Source: Achromobacter aloeverae
Lineage (GTDB): Bacteria > Pseudomonadota > Gammaproteobacteria > Burkholderiales > Burkholderiaceae_B
Assembly (NCBI RefSeq): GCF_004121055.1
Contig: NZ_PYAL01000002.1
Span: forward strand, 434,001-498,000
Direction of reading: 5' to 3'
Length of the DNA: 64,000 bases
A model generated the notes under the pieces. That model worked only from the letters and a program-made list of their open reading frames with translations, did not search any database and had not been told where the DNA came from. Positions 25,367 to 34,434 of the stretch are shown here, piece after piece (position 1 is the stretch's first letter; every line of letters starts with the position of its first letter). The position numbers and the translations under genes were made by a program.

Positions 25367-27136
25367 ATGTCCACAACCTTGTTGCCACCTGTCGTTCCAC
25401 CGCCCCGCCGACGTCCCACCGATCTCATCTATGGCTCCGACGACCGCCTCCCGCGCGCCACCTTGGGCCTGCTCGCCCTGCAACACCTGGCCACGGCGCT
25501 GGCGCTGGTTGCGTACCTGCTGGCCGCCGCGCGCAGTGCGCAGCTCAACACGGCGGACACCCAATCGCTGCTGTCCGTGACGCTTGTCGGCATGGCGATC
25601 GCCACCGCCATGCAGGCCTGGGGCGGCAGGGCGGGCGCGGGCCGGTTGCTGGTGCACATGCCCAATCCTTTCATGATTACCTTCGCGGCCATCGCCATGC
25701 AGCGTCATGGCATGGGCGGGATGGCCACGCTGACCTTTGTCGGCGGCGTGGTGGCCCTGGCGATCAGCCCATTGATGCAGCGGCTGCGGGCGGTATTCCC
25801 TCCTACCGTGGCCGGCGTGGTGGTTTGCTTCGTCGGTATTTCGCTGGTCGGCGTGTCGGTGCGCCATGCGCTGGGGCTGGATGCGGACGGCGTCATCGAC
25901 GGCACCAGCCTGACCATCGCCGGCGTGACCTTGGGCGCCATCATCCTGTGTTCGGTATGGGGCACGCGCAGCGTCCGCTTGCTGGCCCTGTTGATCGGCA
26001 TCGGCGCGGGCGTGGCGACGGCGGCGATGTGCGGGCAGATGCATGGCGGCGCGGCCTTGTCGCAAACGCCATGGATGGCCTTGCCGACGATACATCCCCC
26101 CGATTTCTCGGTGACCTCCGACCTGCTGATCGCGGTGGGCTTGATCTCCGTGCTGTCGCAGCTGGACACCGTCGGCAGCGTCATCATGATGGAAAAAATC
26201 GAGGATGCAGAATGGCGGCGCGCGGACATGCGCAGTATCGGCCGTGGCGTCCAGGCCAACGGCCTGGGCGATGTCCTGGGCAGCCTTCTGGGCGGATACC
26301 CGACGGCCATTTCCTCGGCCAATATCGCGCTGTGCCACGCCACGCGCTCGACCGCGCGCCGCATCGGCTTACTGACCGCGGCATTGATGGCGGCCATTGC
26401 CTTCCTGCCCCAGGTGACGCTGGCGCTGACCTTGATTCCCACCGCCGTGCTGGGCGCGGTGGAATTGTATGCGGCGGCGTTTCTCATCGTTTCGGGCATA
26501 GAGTTGATTGCGTCGCGAGCGGTGGACAGCCGGGGCATCTTCACGGTGGGCTTGTCCTTGTGCGCGGGGCTGGCCGTCATGTTCCTGCCGGCCCTGCCCA
26601 GGCACGCGCCGCATTCGCTGCAATTGCTGGTGGGCAGCGGGTTCATCGTCGCGGGGATGACCGCCATCGTCCTGAACCTGTTTTTTCGCCTGGGTACGGC
26701 GCGCCAGGTGCAGCGCGCGTTCGAGCCGGGCGCCACGCCGATCGGAGAGCAGGTGATCGCCTTCGTCGAGCGCCAGGGCGGGGCCTGGGGCGCGCGGCGT
26801 GATGTCGTGCAGCGCGCCGCCATGGCCGCCCTGGAGGCCGTGGACGTCCTGCAGCAGGATGAACGGCGCTGCTTGTGCGGCCTGCGCGGCATGTTCGACG
26901 AGTTCAATTTCGATATCGAGCTGCTTTACGACGGCCCGGCGCTGGTGCTGCCCAGCAAGCAGGGCGGCGCCACGCCGCCACTGTCCGTCGACGATCTGGA
27001 CGACCAGGGTTTCGACGCCGCCATCGAAGCGGCGGTGACGCGGGTGTCGAACACGCTGGTGCGGCACTGGGCCGATCGCGTGGTCGTGGGTGCGCGCGGC
27101 GGCGAAGGGCACCTGTTGCTGCATTTCGATCATTGA
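25367..27136 (+). CDS. NCS2 (uracil/xanthine) permease with a C-terminal soluble domain
   Basis: 589 residues from the ATG at 25367; GGAG lies 4 bases upstream, closer than usual. Residues 1-440 form the NCS2/UraA-type transporter with about 14 membrane segments, seen in LGLLALQHLATALALVAYLL, the PNPFMITFAAIAM region and the substrate-site region SVIMMEKIEDAEW with NGLGDVLGSLLGGYPT. It should move a nucleobase or urate-like compound with protons. Residues 441-589 are an extra hydrophilic domain not found in UraA or UacT, with AALEAVDVLQQ and FDIELLYDG segments that faintly recall GHKL/anti-sigma ATPase folds but lack clear nucleotide motifs. Confidence 0.82.
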   Translation: MSTTLLPPVVPPPRRRPTDLIYGSDDRLPRATLGLLALQHLATALALVAYLLAAARSAQLNTADTQSLLSVTLVGMAIATAMQAWGGRAGAGRLLVHMPNPFMITFAAIAMQRHGMGGMATLTFVGGVVALAISPLMQRLRAVFPPTVAGVVVCFVGISLVGVSVRHALGLDADGVIDGTSLTIAGVTLGAIILCSVWGTRSVRLLALLIGIGAGVATAAMCGQMHGGAALSQTPWMALPTIHPPDFSVTSDLLIAVGLISVLSQLDTVGSVIMMEKIEDAEWRRADMRSIGRGVQANGLGDVLGSLLGGYPTAISSANIALCHATRSTARRIGLLTAALMAAIAFLPQVTLALTLIPTAVLGAVELYAAAFLIVSGIELIASRAVDSRGIFTVGLSLCAGLAVMFLPALPRHAPHSLQLLVGSGFIVAGMTAIVLNLFFRLGTARQVQRAFEPGATPIGEQVIAFVERQGGAWGARRDVVQRAAMAALEAVDVLQQDERRCLCGLRGMFDEFNFDIELLYDGPALVLPSKQGGATPPLSVDDLDDQGFDAAIEAAVTRVSNTLVRHWADRVVVGARGGEGHLLLHFDH

Positions 27137-27157
27137 GCCGGCAAGGCGTTGGACTGC

Positions 27158-27179
27158 CTGTCAGTGTTCTGTCAGCGTG
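27158..27179. repeat. 11-bp tandem duplication
   Basis: ctgtcagtgtt (27158-27168) followed by ctgtcagcgtg (27169-27179), shortly after the NCS2 permease stop. Confidence 0.55.
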
Positions 27180-27305
27180 CTGCCGGGAACGCGCCCGGCG
27201 ACACGCGCCCGCATCCCGCAGTCGGGCGAGAGTATTGGCGCGGGCTTGCCGCATTGAACTTCCTGCCTTTGCCCTTATCTTACGGGGGTTATGGGAGGGC
27301 TCACC

Positions 27306-28283
27306 ATGTACCCCGCTTATTCGAGATCCATTGCAGGATCGTTCCTGCTGGCCGCCTGCCTGCTCATCGGCGGCAATGCACTGGCCGCCGACGCGACGCC
27401 GGACCAGGTCTACCAGGCCGCACAGGCCGGAAACTATCGTCAGGCCCAGGAGATGATGGACCAGATCCTGCGCGACCATCCGAATAGCGCCAAGGCGCAT
27501 TTCGTGGAAGCGGAGCTGCTGGGCAAGCAGGGCAAGCTGCAGCAGGCCCAGGAGGAGTTGAGCACCGCGCTGCGCCTGGATCCCAGCCAGCGCTTTGCCA
27601 AGCCCGGCGCCGTGGATGAACTGCGTTCGCGGATCGCCTCGGGTAGCGCATCGCGGGCGGGCGGCGCGTCCGGCGGCATTCCCTGGGGCATGGTGCTGGG
27701 CATCGCGGGGCTGGCGATCATCGTGTCGCTGGTCCTGCAAGCCCGCCGCCGCGCCGCCTATGCCGCGGCGGGGCCCGGTCCCTATGGCCAGGGCGGCGGC
27801 GTGCGCACGTCATCGCCCTATGGCGGTCCGCCGCCTGCGGGCCCCCAAGGCGGATATGGCTATCCCGGCGGGCCTGGCTCTGCCCCTGGCTCCGTGGCCG
27901 GCGGCGCGGGCTCCGGCATCTTGGGCGGCCTCGCTACCGGGGCCGCCGTCGGCGCAGGCATGGTCGCGGGCGAGGCGCTGATGAATCGCGTATTGCACGG
28001 CGGGGCCACGGCGTCGGGCAATGTCGCCGACGGCGGCGTGGCGCGCGACGCCGGCGCACACGATGCCACGCAAGCAGGCTATGACATGGGCGGCAGGGAC
28101 TTCGGCCTGCGCGATGCGGATTCATGGGACGATGACGACCCCACCCGCAAGCTGAAGAACGGCGACGATGGCGGTGGCCAGACCTGGAATATCGACTATC
28201 CCTGGAACAATGGCGACGCGTCGGGCGACGGCGGTGATTCCTGGGATGGCGGTGGCGGCGGATCCGACGACGATTGGACCTGA
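27306..28283 (+). CDS. TPR-containing, Gly-rich membrane protein of unknown function
   Basis: 325 residues from the ATG at 27306, which has GGGAGGG six bases upstream; an in-frame ATG at 27291 would cover that site. A signal peptide (about residues 1-27, NALAADA) precedes two TPR-like helix pairs (DQVYQAAQAGNYRQAQEMMD, then AELLGKQGKLQQAQEELSTA). Next come a Gly/Ser linker, a membrane segment (about 128-150, WGMVLGIAGLAIIVSLVLQ) and a long low-complexity tail rich in Gly, Asp and aromatic residues. The tail carries a Gly-zipper-like stretch (GGLATGAAVGAGMVAGEAL). Probably an inner-membrane protein; role unknown. Confidence 0.7.
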   Translation: MYPAYSRSIAGSFLLAACLLIGGNALAADATPDQVYQAAQAGNYRQAQEMMDQILRDHPNSAKAHFVEAELLGKQGKLQQAQEELSTALRLDPSQRFAKPGAVDELRSRIASGSASRAGGASGGIPWGMVLGIAGLAIIVSLVLQARRRAAYAAAGPGPYGQGGGVRTSSPYGGPPPAGPQGGYGYPGGPGSAPGSVAGGAGSGILGGLATGAAVGAGMVAGEALMNRVLHGGATASGNVADGGVARDAGAHDATQAGYDMGGRDFGLRDADSWDDDDPTRKLKNGDDGGGQTWNIDYPWNNGDASGDGGDSWDGGGGGSDDDWT

Positions 28284-28311
28284 TCGGGTCATCGCTGCGG
28301 GCGTCCTATCC

Positions 28312-28353
28312 CTTATGGCAGGCCACTTATGGCAGGCCACTTATGGCAGGCCA
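28312..28353. repeat. perfect 14-bp tandem repeat, three units
   Basis: cttatggcaggcca at 28312-28325, 28326-28339 and 28340-28353, starting 29 bases after the stop of the TPR protein gene. Confidence 0.9.
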
Positions 28354-28446
28354 CGCATCATCGGCCGCTGCAGTCCGTCGCATTGCCGCGGCTGGGCCCG
28401 GAATGTTCGAATAGACCTACCGGTTCACCGACGAATAGCCTGAGGA

Positions 28447-28983
28447 ATGTTCATGCCGTCTTTATCCCTTGCTCCGGGCCGCCGCCCGCGCGTACGAACC
28501 CATGCCTGCATGGGGGCCGTCCTAGCGGCCGCCCTGGCCTTGTCGTCGGGGGCCGCCCACGCCAGCGATGCGCGCGAATGCCGGGCGGCCGGCGGCAAGC
28601 TGCTGCTGGGCCAGGTCGTCACCGCGCCGAAGTTCAAGCATGGGATGTACAAGAAGGGCGTCGAACTGTCGCACACGCACCTGACGTTGAAGGACCAGGC
28701 CGGACAGACCTACGACGTCGCGATCGACAACGTCTTCGCGTCGGGTTATCGGCCCAACTCCAAGGCGGTGCCTGCGCCGCTGGACGCGATCGCGGTCGGC
28801 GACCGGCTGGAAGTCTGCGGCATTCCCTTCGAAGGCGGCATCCACTGGGTCCACAACAATTGCGGCGATACGCCGACGAAGTCGGATCCCAACGGTTGGA
28901 TCAAGGTAGTCCGGGCCGATGGCAGCGTGGGTCCCAATCTTGAGGACAGCCAGACGTATTGCCGACTCTGGCCGCGACGATAA
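28447..28983 (+). CDS. small secreted protein (DUF3465-like)
   Basis: 178 residues (or 176 from the in-frame ATG at 28453). A signal peptide of about 40 residues ends at SGAAHAS. The mature part is a small beta-rich domain in which FEGGIHWVHNN and DPNGWIK resemble the conserved IHWTHxD...GW(I/L)K pattern of DUF3465 proteins; four cysteines could form disulfides. Function of that family is unknown. The gene is alone between two unrelated units. Confidence 0.65.
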   Translation: MFMPSLSLAPGRRPRVRTHACMGAVLAAALALSSGAAHASDARECRAAGGKLLLGQVVTAPKFKHGMYKKGVELSHTHLTLKDQAGQTYDVAIDNVFASGYRPNSKAVPAPLDAIAVGDRLEVCGIPFEGGIHWVHNNCGDTPTKSDPNGWIKVVRADGSVGPNLEDSQTYCRLWPRR

Positions 28984-29142
28984 GCTGGGGAGGCCTCCGT
29001 GCAAATTGGTGACCTAGCGTAAACCCGTGGTTGTAAGATAACTTGATATACGGATAAGCTGTGCGCCATGACGTTCTCCATAGGCGCGCTACCTGGCCCC
29101 CGCGGCGGACGTCTCCAATAATTCCTACATACGAGACAGGCC
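28984..29142. other. promoter region of the dehydrogenase operon
   Basis: 159 bases with GGAGGCCTCC (28990-28999, perfect palindrome) and an AT-rich segment at 29030-29060, where the operon promoter probably lies. No certain -35/-10 pair or GntR operator can be named. Confidence 0.3.
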
Positions 29143-29934
29143 ATGGCGATTTCCGAGGAGGCGGCCGGCAAGCATGCCGGCCGGGTCGTATTGTGTACCG
29201 GCGCGGCGCAAGGAATAGGACGCGCCATGCTCGATGCCTTTGCCGAGCAGGGGGCCCGCCTGGCCTTGCTGGACATCGACGCCGCCGGGCTGGCCAATGC
29301 GCGCGAGCAGCTGCAACAGGACCATCCCGGCGTCGAGGCATTTTGCGTCGTCGCTTCGGTGTCCGACGATGTCCAGGTCGCGCGGGCCTTCGACGCCGTG
29401 CGCGCGCATTACGGACGCCTGGATGTCCTGTTGAACAACGCGGGCATTTCGATGAACAAGCCGGCGCTGGACCTGGCGCCGGCCGATTGGCGGCGCGCCA
29501 TCGATATCGATCTTTCCGGCGTGTTCTATTGCTGCCAGCAGGCCGCGCGGCTGATGTCGGCATCCGGCGGCGGCGTGATCGTGAATACGGCGTCGATGTA
29601 TGGCGTGGTGGCCGCGCCGGAGCGGGCGGCTTATTGCGCGGCCAAGGCCGGCGTGGTGGCGTTGACCAAGTCGCTGGCCGTGGAGTGGGCCGCGCTGGGC
29701 ATACGCGTCAATGCGCTGTGCCCGGGCTACGTCCGGACCGCGTTGGTGGATGCCTTGATAGCGCGCGGCGCCCTGGATGAAAGCCGCATCCAGGCTCGCA
29801 CGCCGGCCGGGCGCCTTGGTACGCCCAAGGAGGTGGCCGGCGTGGCCTGCTTCCTGGCCTCGGATGCCGCGGCTTACGTGACCGGCCACGCCATGCTGGC
29901 CGACGGTGGCTGGACCGCCAACGGATACTTGTAG
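29143..29934 (+). CDS. short-chain dehydrogenase/reductase
   Basis: 263 residues. Classical SDR: cofactor motif CTGAAQGIGRAML near residue 27-39, LNNAGIS near 104, catalytic Ser in NTASMYG, YCAAK, and PGYVRTALVD. An NAD(H)-dependent alcohol or ketone oxidoreductase acting in the cytoplasm. First gene of the dehydrogenase operon; 8 bases separate it from the E1 gene, so it probably makes or removes the 2-oxo/diketone substrate of E1-E2. Confidence 0.88.
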   Translation: MAISEEAAGKHAGRVVLCTGAAQGIGRAMLDAFAEQGARLALLDIDAAGLANAREQLQQDHPGVEAFCVVASVSDDVQVARAFDAVRAHYGRLDVLLNNAGISMNKPALDLAPADWRRAIDIDLSGVFYCCQQAARLMSASGGGVIVNTASMYGVVAAPERAAYCAAKAGVVALTKSLAVEWAALGIRVNALCPGYVRTALVDALIARGALDESRIQARTPAGRLGTPKEVAGVACFLASDAAAYVTGHAMLADGGWTANGYL

Positions 29935-29942
29935 GAATCGCC

Positions 29943-32132
29943 ATGCCTCAACTGACGCCCCTGACCCCGCGCTCTTCCTGGACCGCGCTGACGACCACCG
30001 ACCAGGACTGGGAGAACGCGGCCCCCGCCTTGCTGGGCACCCTGTTGGCCCATTGCCACCTGATTCGCGGATTCGAGGAAACTGTCCTGGACCTGGCCGC
30101 GCGAGGACTGGTGCACGGACCGGCGCATTCCAGCATCGGGCAGGAGGGCGGCGCGGCGGGATCCATCGTGACGCTGCGCGCGCAGGACGGCGTCAACGGC
30201 TCGCATCGCGGCCATCATCAGTTCCTGTCGAAGTCGCTCGCTTACCTCTGCCCCGACGGCATCGACCCGCGCGCCGAACTGGCGCCCGCTGTCCAGGGCT
30301 TGCTGCAACGGACGCTGGCCGAGATCCTGGGCCTGGCGCAAGGGTTCTGCAACGGCCGGGGCGGTTCCATGCATTTGCGCTGGACCGAAGCGGGGGCCCT
30401 GGGTACCAATGCGATCGTCGGCGGCGGCGTTCCCATGGCGGCGGGACAGGCCTGGGCACAGCGCCATGCCGGCAGCGACGCGGTGATGATCAGCTATTTC
30501 GGCGACGGCGCGGTGAATATCGGCTCGGTGCTGGAGACGATGAACCTGGCGGCCGCCTGGAAGCTGCCCTTGTGTTTCTTCATCGAGAACAACCGTTACG
30601 CGGTATCCACCCATGTGGAGGAAAGCACCGCCGAGCCGCGCCTTTCCGCACGCGGCCTGGGCTTCAATATACCCAGCTGGCAGGTCGACGGCATGGACCC
30701 GTTGGCGGTCCACCTGGCAATGCAGGCGGCGCTGGATCATATGCGCGCCGGCAAGGGACCCACGGTGATCGAGGCCGATGTCTACCGGTTTTTTCACCAG
30801 AACGGACCCTATGCGGGCAGCGCCTTCGGGTACCGGACCAAGGAAGAGGAGCAGGCGTGGCGCGCCCGCGATCCGCTGGTCCTGATGGCGGTCCGCATGC
30901 AGGCGCGCGGCCTGATCGATGAGGCGGGCGTGCAGGCCTTGCGCGAGCGCGTGCGGCAGTCGATGCGCAATGCCGTGGCGGCATTGACCGAGGACGATCC
31001 CCAGGCCGGGGAGGGCAAGCGCCGCATCCGTCCGGCCTTGTGGCCGTCCACCGATTTTCGCGACGTCGGCATCCTGGGCGACCTGTCGGAGATGCAGGGC
31101 TTGCGTTATGCGGATCACGATAGCGGCCTGGTGCGGCAGGCCGAGCGCCCATTCATCGATGTGGTGGCCGATGTCATGGACAGGCGCATGAAGCAGGATC
31201 CGGGCATCGTGGTGATGGGCGAGGACGTGCACCGCCTGAAGGGCGGAACCAACGGCGCCACGCGCGGGCTCGCCCAACGCTATCCGGACCGCTGCCTGGG
31301 AACGCCCATCAGCGAGAATGCCTTCGTGGGGCTGGCGGGCGGCATGGCGCTGGATGGCCGCTATCGGCCGGTGGTGGAGTTCATGTATCCGGACTTCATG
31401 TGGGTGGCGGCCGACCAGGTGTTCAACCAGATCGGCAAGGTACGCCATATGTTCGGCGGCCGCGACGACGTGCCGCTGGTGCTGCGCACGAAAGTCGCGA
31501 TGGGGACGGGATATGGGTCCCAGCATTCGATGGACCCAGCGGGGATTTTCGCGACGTGTCCGGGATGGCGCATCGTGGCGCCGTCCAATCCCTACGACTA
31601 TGTGGGATTGATGAACTCGGCATTGCAATGCCGCGATCCCGTGCTGGTCATCGAGCACGTCGATTTGTACAACAGCCAGGGACCCGGCCCGGTCGACGAC
31701 TATGACTATTTCCTGCCGGTGGGCAAGGCCGCGCTGCGGCGCAGCGGTCCCGACGTGACGGTGGTCGCCTACCTGTCGATGGTGGGGCATGCCGCCGAGG
31801 CGATGGACCGCTGCGGCCTGCGTGGCGACCTGGTGGACCTGCGCTGGCTGGACCGCGCCAGCCTGGATTGGGAGACGCTGGGCGCCAGCATACGCAAGAC
31901 CAATAACGTGCTGATCGTCGAGCAGGGCGCGCGCGGGACATCCTATGGCGGGTGGCTGGCGGACGAGATCCAGCGCCGCTACTTCGATTGGCTCGATCAA
32001 CCCGTGCAACGGGTGACGGGCGGGCTGGCGGCGCCCAGCATCTCCAAGGTGCTGGAACGGGCGGCCGCCGCGCGCACCGACGAGGTCGTCGCCGCGCTGC
32101 GCGAAGTCATGGCCAACCAGGGAGCCGCGTGA
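29943..32132 (+). CDS. fused E1 alpha-beta, thiamine-diphosphate 2-oxoacid/acetoin dehydrogenase
   Basis: 729 residues. The first 370 or so form the E1 alpha part with the thiamine-diphosphate motif YFGDGAVNIGSVLETMN (about 184-200) and FIENNRYAVST. From about 395 the E1 beta part follows (VVMGEDVHRLKGGTNGATRG, PISENAFVGLAGGMAL, ending with SYGGWLADEI). Acetoin dehydrogenase and branched-chain oxoacid dehydrogenase E1 are usually separate alpha and beta chains, so this is a fusion form. It should cleave a 2-oxoacid or acetoin-like compound and pass the acyl group to the E2 encoded next. The stop overlaps the E2 start by one base. Confidence 0.9.
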   Translation: MPQLTPLTPRSSWTALTTTDQDWENAAPALLGTLLAHCHLIRGFEETVLDLAARGLVHGPAHSSIGQEGGAAGSIVTLRAQDGVNGSHRGHHQFLSKSLAYLCPDGIDPRAELAPAVQGLLQRTLAEILGLAQGFCNGRGGSMHLRWTEAGALGTNAIVGGGVPMAAGQAWAQRHAGSDAVMISYFGDGAVNIGSVLETMNLAAAWKLPLCFFIENNRYAVSTHVEESTAEPRLSARGLGFNIPSWQVDGMDPLAVHLAMQAALDHMRAGKGPTVIEADVYRFFHQNGPYAGSAFGYRTKEEEQAWRARDPLVLMAVRMQARGLIDEAGVQALRERVRQSMRNAVAALTEDDPQAGEGKRRIRPALWPSTDFRDVGILGDLSEMQGLRYADHDSGLVRQAERPFIDVVADVMDRRMKQDPGIVVMGEDVHRLKGGTNGATRGLAQRYPDRCLGTPISENAFVGLAGGMALDGRYRPVVEFMYPDFMWVAADQVFNQIGKVRHMFGGRDDVPLVLRTKVAMGTGYGSQHSMDPAGIFATCPGWRIVAPSNPYDYVGLMNSALQCRDPVLVIEHVDLYNSQGPGPVDDYDYFLPVGKAALRRSGPDVTVVAYLSMVGHAAEAMDRCGLRGDLVDLRWLDRASLDWETLGASIRKTNNVLIVEQGARGTSYGGWLADEIQRRYFDWLDQPVQRVTGGLAAPSISKVLERAAAARTDEVVAALREVMANQGAA

Positions 32133-33529
32133 TGCCCACCTTGATACGCATGCCGGAGATTTCGGCGAATGCCGCCGCCGCGCAATTGGTCGAGTGGCTG
32201 GTGGAGGAGGGCGCTGCGGTGGCGGCTGGTGACGCCGTGGCCAGTATCGAGACCGACAAGGCCGTCGTGGACCTGGAGGCCGGCGCGGCGGGGACGCTGG
32301 CGCGCCGCCTGGCGCGCGCCGGGGAGCAGGTGGCGGTGGGCGCCGCCGTGGCGGTGGTGCTGACGCCGGGAGAGTCGGCGGATGCGATGGAGGCCTGGCT
32401 CGCGCAGCAAGCGGGAGGCGGCAATGGGCACGCAGTCGCGCCCGCGGCTACCTCCGCGGCTGTATCCGTGCCGCTGGCCCCTGCAATGGAATCGACATTG
32501 GCGGCACCCGCAACCACACCCGTGGCACCAGCACCTGCACCGGCACCCCCACCGGCACCTGCACCGGCACCCCCACCGGCACCTGCCCCGGCAAGCCATG
32601 CCTCGACGCCATCGTCACAGGCTCCGGCCCCGACGCCGGAGCGCTTCTTCGCCAGTCCCCTGGCGCGCAAGCTCGCCCGGCAGGCCGGCATCCCGCTGGA
32701 GGCATTGCAGGGCAGCGGTCCGGCGGGCCGGGTGATCAAGCGGGATATAGAGCGGGCCCAGGCAGAACGGGACCAGGCGGAACAGGCCGGGTCCGTCGGC
32801 CGGAACGCGGCCGCCGCCGCGTTCGAAACCCTCCCTCACTCCCCCATGCGCGCCACCATCGCGCGGCGGCTGACCGAAAGCAAACAGCACATCCCCCATT
32901 TCTACCTGCGCGGGACCTGCCGCATGGAGGCCTTGTTCGCCATGCGCGAACAACTGAATCATCGCGAGCATGGCGGGCACGACGAGGACAGCCACGCCGT
33001 CCGCAAGTTCTCGGTCAACGATTTCATCATCAAGGCCGCCGCCTGCGCCTTGCGGGACTTGCCCGACACCAATGTCATCTGGACGGAGACGGCCATGCAG
33101 CGCTATCGCCAGGTCGACATCGCGGTCGCCGTCGCCACGCCCGGCGGGCTGATCACGCCCGTGTTGCACGCGGTGGAATCCATGTCGTTGACGCAGCTGA
33201 GCGCGACCATGGCCGAGCTGGCGTCCCGCGCTCGCGCGTCCCGCCTGCTGCCCCGCGAGTACCAGGGAGGAACGTTCGCCATCAGCAACCTGGGCATGTA
33301 TGGCGTGACGGAATTCGCCGCGATCATCAACCCGCCTCAGTCGGCGATCCTGGCCGTGGGCGCCAGCAATCGTGTTCCGGTGGTCGACGCCGACGGCCGG
33401 CTCGATACGGGTGTGGTCATGACGTATACGCTATCCGTCGATCACCGCGCGATCGACGGCGCTTTGGCGGCCAAGTGGATGGGACGGTTCCAGCAGTACA
33501 TGGAACGCCCGGCGACCATGCTTGTATGA
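32132..33529 (+). CDS. E2 dihydrolipoamide acyltransferase
   Basis: 465 residues from the ATG at 32132, with GGGAG upstream. Domains in order: lipoyl domain with the modified lysine K43 (SIETDKAVVDLEAG), an Ala/Pro linker encoded by a 24-bp repeat, an E3-binding domain (SPLARKLARQAGIPLEALQG, about 175-210), and the catalytic domain ending with the HxxxDG active site (H438, D442). Partner of the fused E1. No E3 lipoamide dehydrogenase gene lies in the window, so the complex must borrow one. Confidence 0.92.
   Translation: MPTLIRMPEISANAAAAQLVEWLVEEGAAVAAGDAVASIETDKAVVDLEAGAAGTLARRLARAGEQVAVGAAVAVVLTPGESADAMEAWLAQQAGGGNGHAVAPAATSAAVSVPLAPAMESTLAAPATTPVAPAPAPAPPPAPAPAPPPAPAPASHASTPSSQAPAPTPERFFASPLARKLARQAGIPLEALQGSGPAGRVIKRDIERAQAERDQAEQAGSVGRNAAAAAFETLPHSPMRATIARRLTESKQHIPHFYLRGTCRMEALFAMREQLNHREHGGHDEDSHAVRKFSVNDFIIKAAACALRDLPDTNVIWTETAMQRYRQVDIAVAVATPGGLITPVLHAVESMSLTQLSATMAELASRARASRLLPREYQGGTFAISNLGMYGVTEFAAIINPPQSAILAVGASNRVPVVDADGRLDTGVVMTYTLSVDHRAIDGALAAKWMGRFQQYMERPATMLV
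32531..32578 (+). repeat. 24-bp coding tandem repeat in the E2 linker
   Basis: Two perfect copies (32531-32554 and 32555-32578) and the start of a third encode an alternating Ala/Pro stretch between the lipoyl and E3-binding domains. In-frame copy change would lengthen or shorten the swinging arm. Confidence 0.85.
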
Positions 33530-33551
33530 ACCAGGGATAGCCCCGCACGCG

Positions 33552-33568
33552 GCGCCGGCGGCCGGCGC
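33552..33568. terminator. GC-rich hairpin after the E2 gene
   Basis: GCGCCGG (33552-33558) and CCGGCGC (33562-33568) form a 7-bp stem with a 3-base loop, within CCCCGC...GCGGGG flanks. There is no T run, so it may be a weak terminator or an mRNA-stabilising hairpin inside the operon. Confidence 0.35.
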
Positions 33569-33612
33569 GGGGATCATTCCCGCAACGACAGACCCGTTCT
33601 GGATGAAATGCC

Positions 33613-34413
33613 ATGACCAAGTATGACTTCAAGGACCGCGTCCTGGTCCTGACCGGCGCCACGGGCGGCATCGGCAGGGCAGTGGCGCGCTTGTTCCATG
33701 ACAACGGCGCCCGCCTGTACCTGATCGACCGCGACGCGTCCGTCCTGGCCGACCTCGCGCGCGAGCTGGGCGCGGATCCGGAGCGCGCCGCCGCCGACAA
33801 GGTCGAGGACGTCCTGTCGCGGGACCTCGCCGCCGCCCGCGTACTGACCCATGCGATGGACGTCGCCTCGCCCCGCGACGCGGAAGCCGCCGCCGCGCGC
33901 GTCGGCGCCGCGTGGGGAGGGGTGGACTTCCTGGTGCCCGCGGCGGGCATCTACCCCGCCGATCCGCTGGCCGACATGAGCGACGAGCAATGGCGCAAGA
34001 CGCTGGCCATCAACCTGGACGGCGTGTTCTACCTGACGCAGCGGCTGGTGCCCTTGCTGCGCGCGGGCAGCGCCATCGTCAACCTGAGTTCCATGGCAGC
34101 CCACCGTGGCGCCTTGCGCAACGCGCATTACAGCGCGTCCAAGGGCGCCTTGCTAAGCTTTACCCGCAGCATCGCCCGCGAACTCGGCCCCGGCACGCGG
34201 GTCAATGCCGTTTCTCCAGGTATCATCGAGACCCCCATGGTGGCGGAGCTGCTGAAGACGCGGGCCGACGAATCGGTATCGCAGTCCATGCTGAAGCGCC
34301 TGGGCCGCGCCCAGGAGGTCGCGACAGCCATCGCCTTCCTGTGCAGCGACGACGCCAGCTTCATTACGGCGCAAGTGCTGCACGTGAATGGCGGGCTGTA
34401 CGTGCCCGGCTAG
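33613..34413 (+). CDS. short-chain dehydrogenase/reductase
   Basis: 266 residues. SDR marks: LTGATGGIGRAVARLF at the N-terminus, VNLSSMAAHRG with the catalytic serine, HYSASKGALLSF with the YxxxK pair, and VSPGIIETPM. The usual NNAG is replaced by PAAG at about residue 112-115. An NAD(P)-dependent oxidoreductase likely acting in the same route as the E1-E2 enzymes. It sits 83 bases after the E2 gene and 21 bases before a GntR regulator. Confidence 0.87.
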   Translation: MTKYDFKDRVLVLTGATGGIGRAVARLFHDNGARLYLIDRDASVLADLARELGADPERAAADKVEDVLSRDLAAARVLTHAMDVASPRDAEAAAARVGAAWGGVDFLVPAAGIYPADPLADMSDEQWRKTLAINLDGVFYLTQRLVPLLRAGSAIVNLSSMAAHRGALRNAHYSASKGALLSFTRSIARELGPGTRVNAVSPGIIETPMVAELLKTRADESVSQSMLKRLGRAQEVATAIAFLCSDDASFITAQVLHVNGGLYVPG

Positions 34414-34434
34414 CCCGTTGACCGAGGAACCCCG

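Noticed and set aside
28312-28353. CRISPR-like repeat
   Set aside because: The three 14-bp units are directly adjacent with no spacers, and no cas genes are present.
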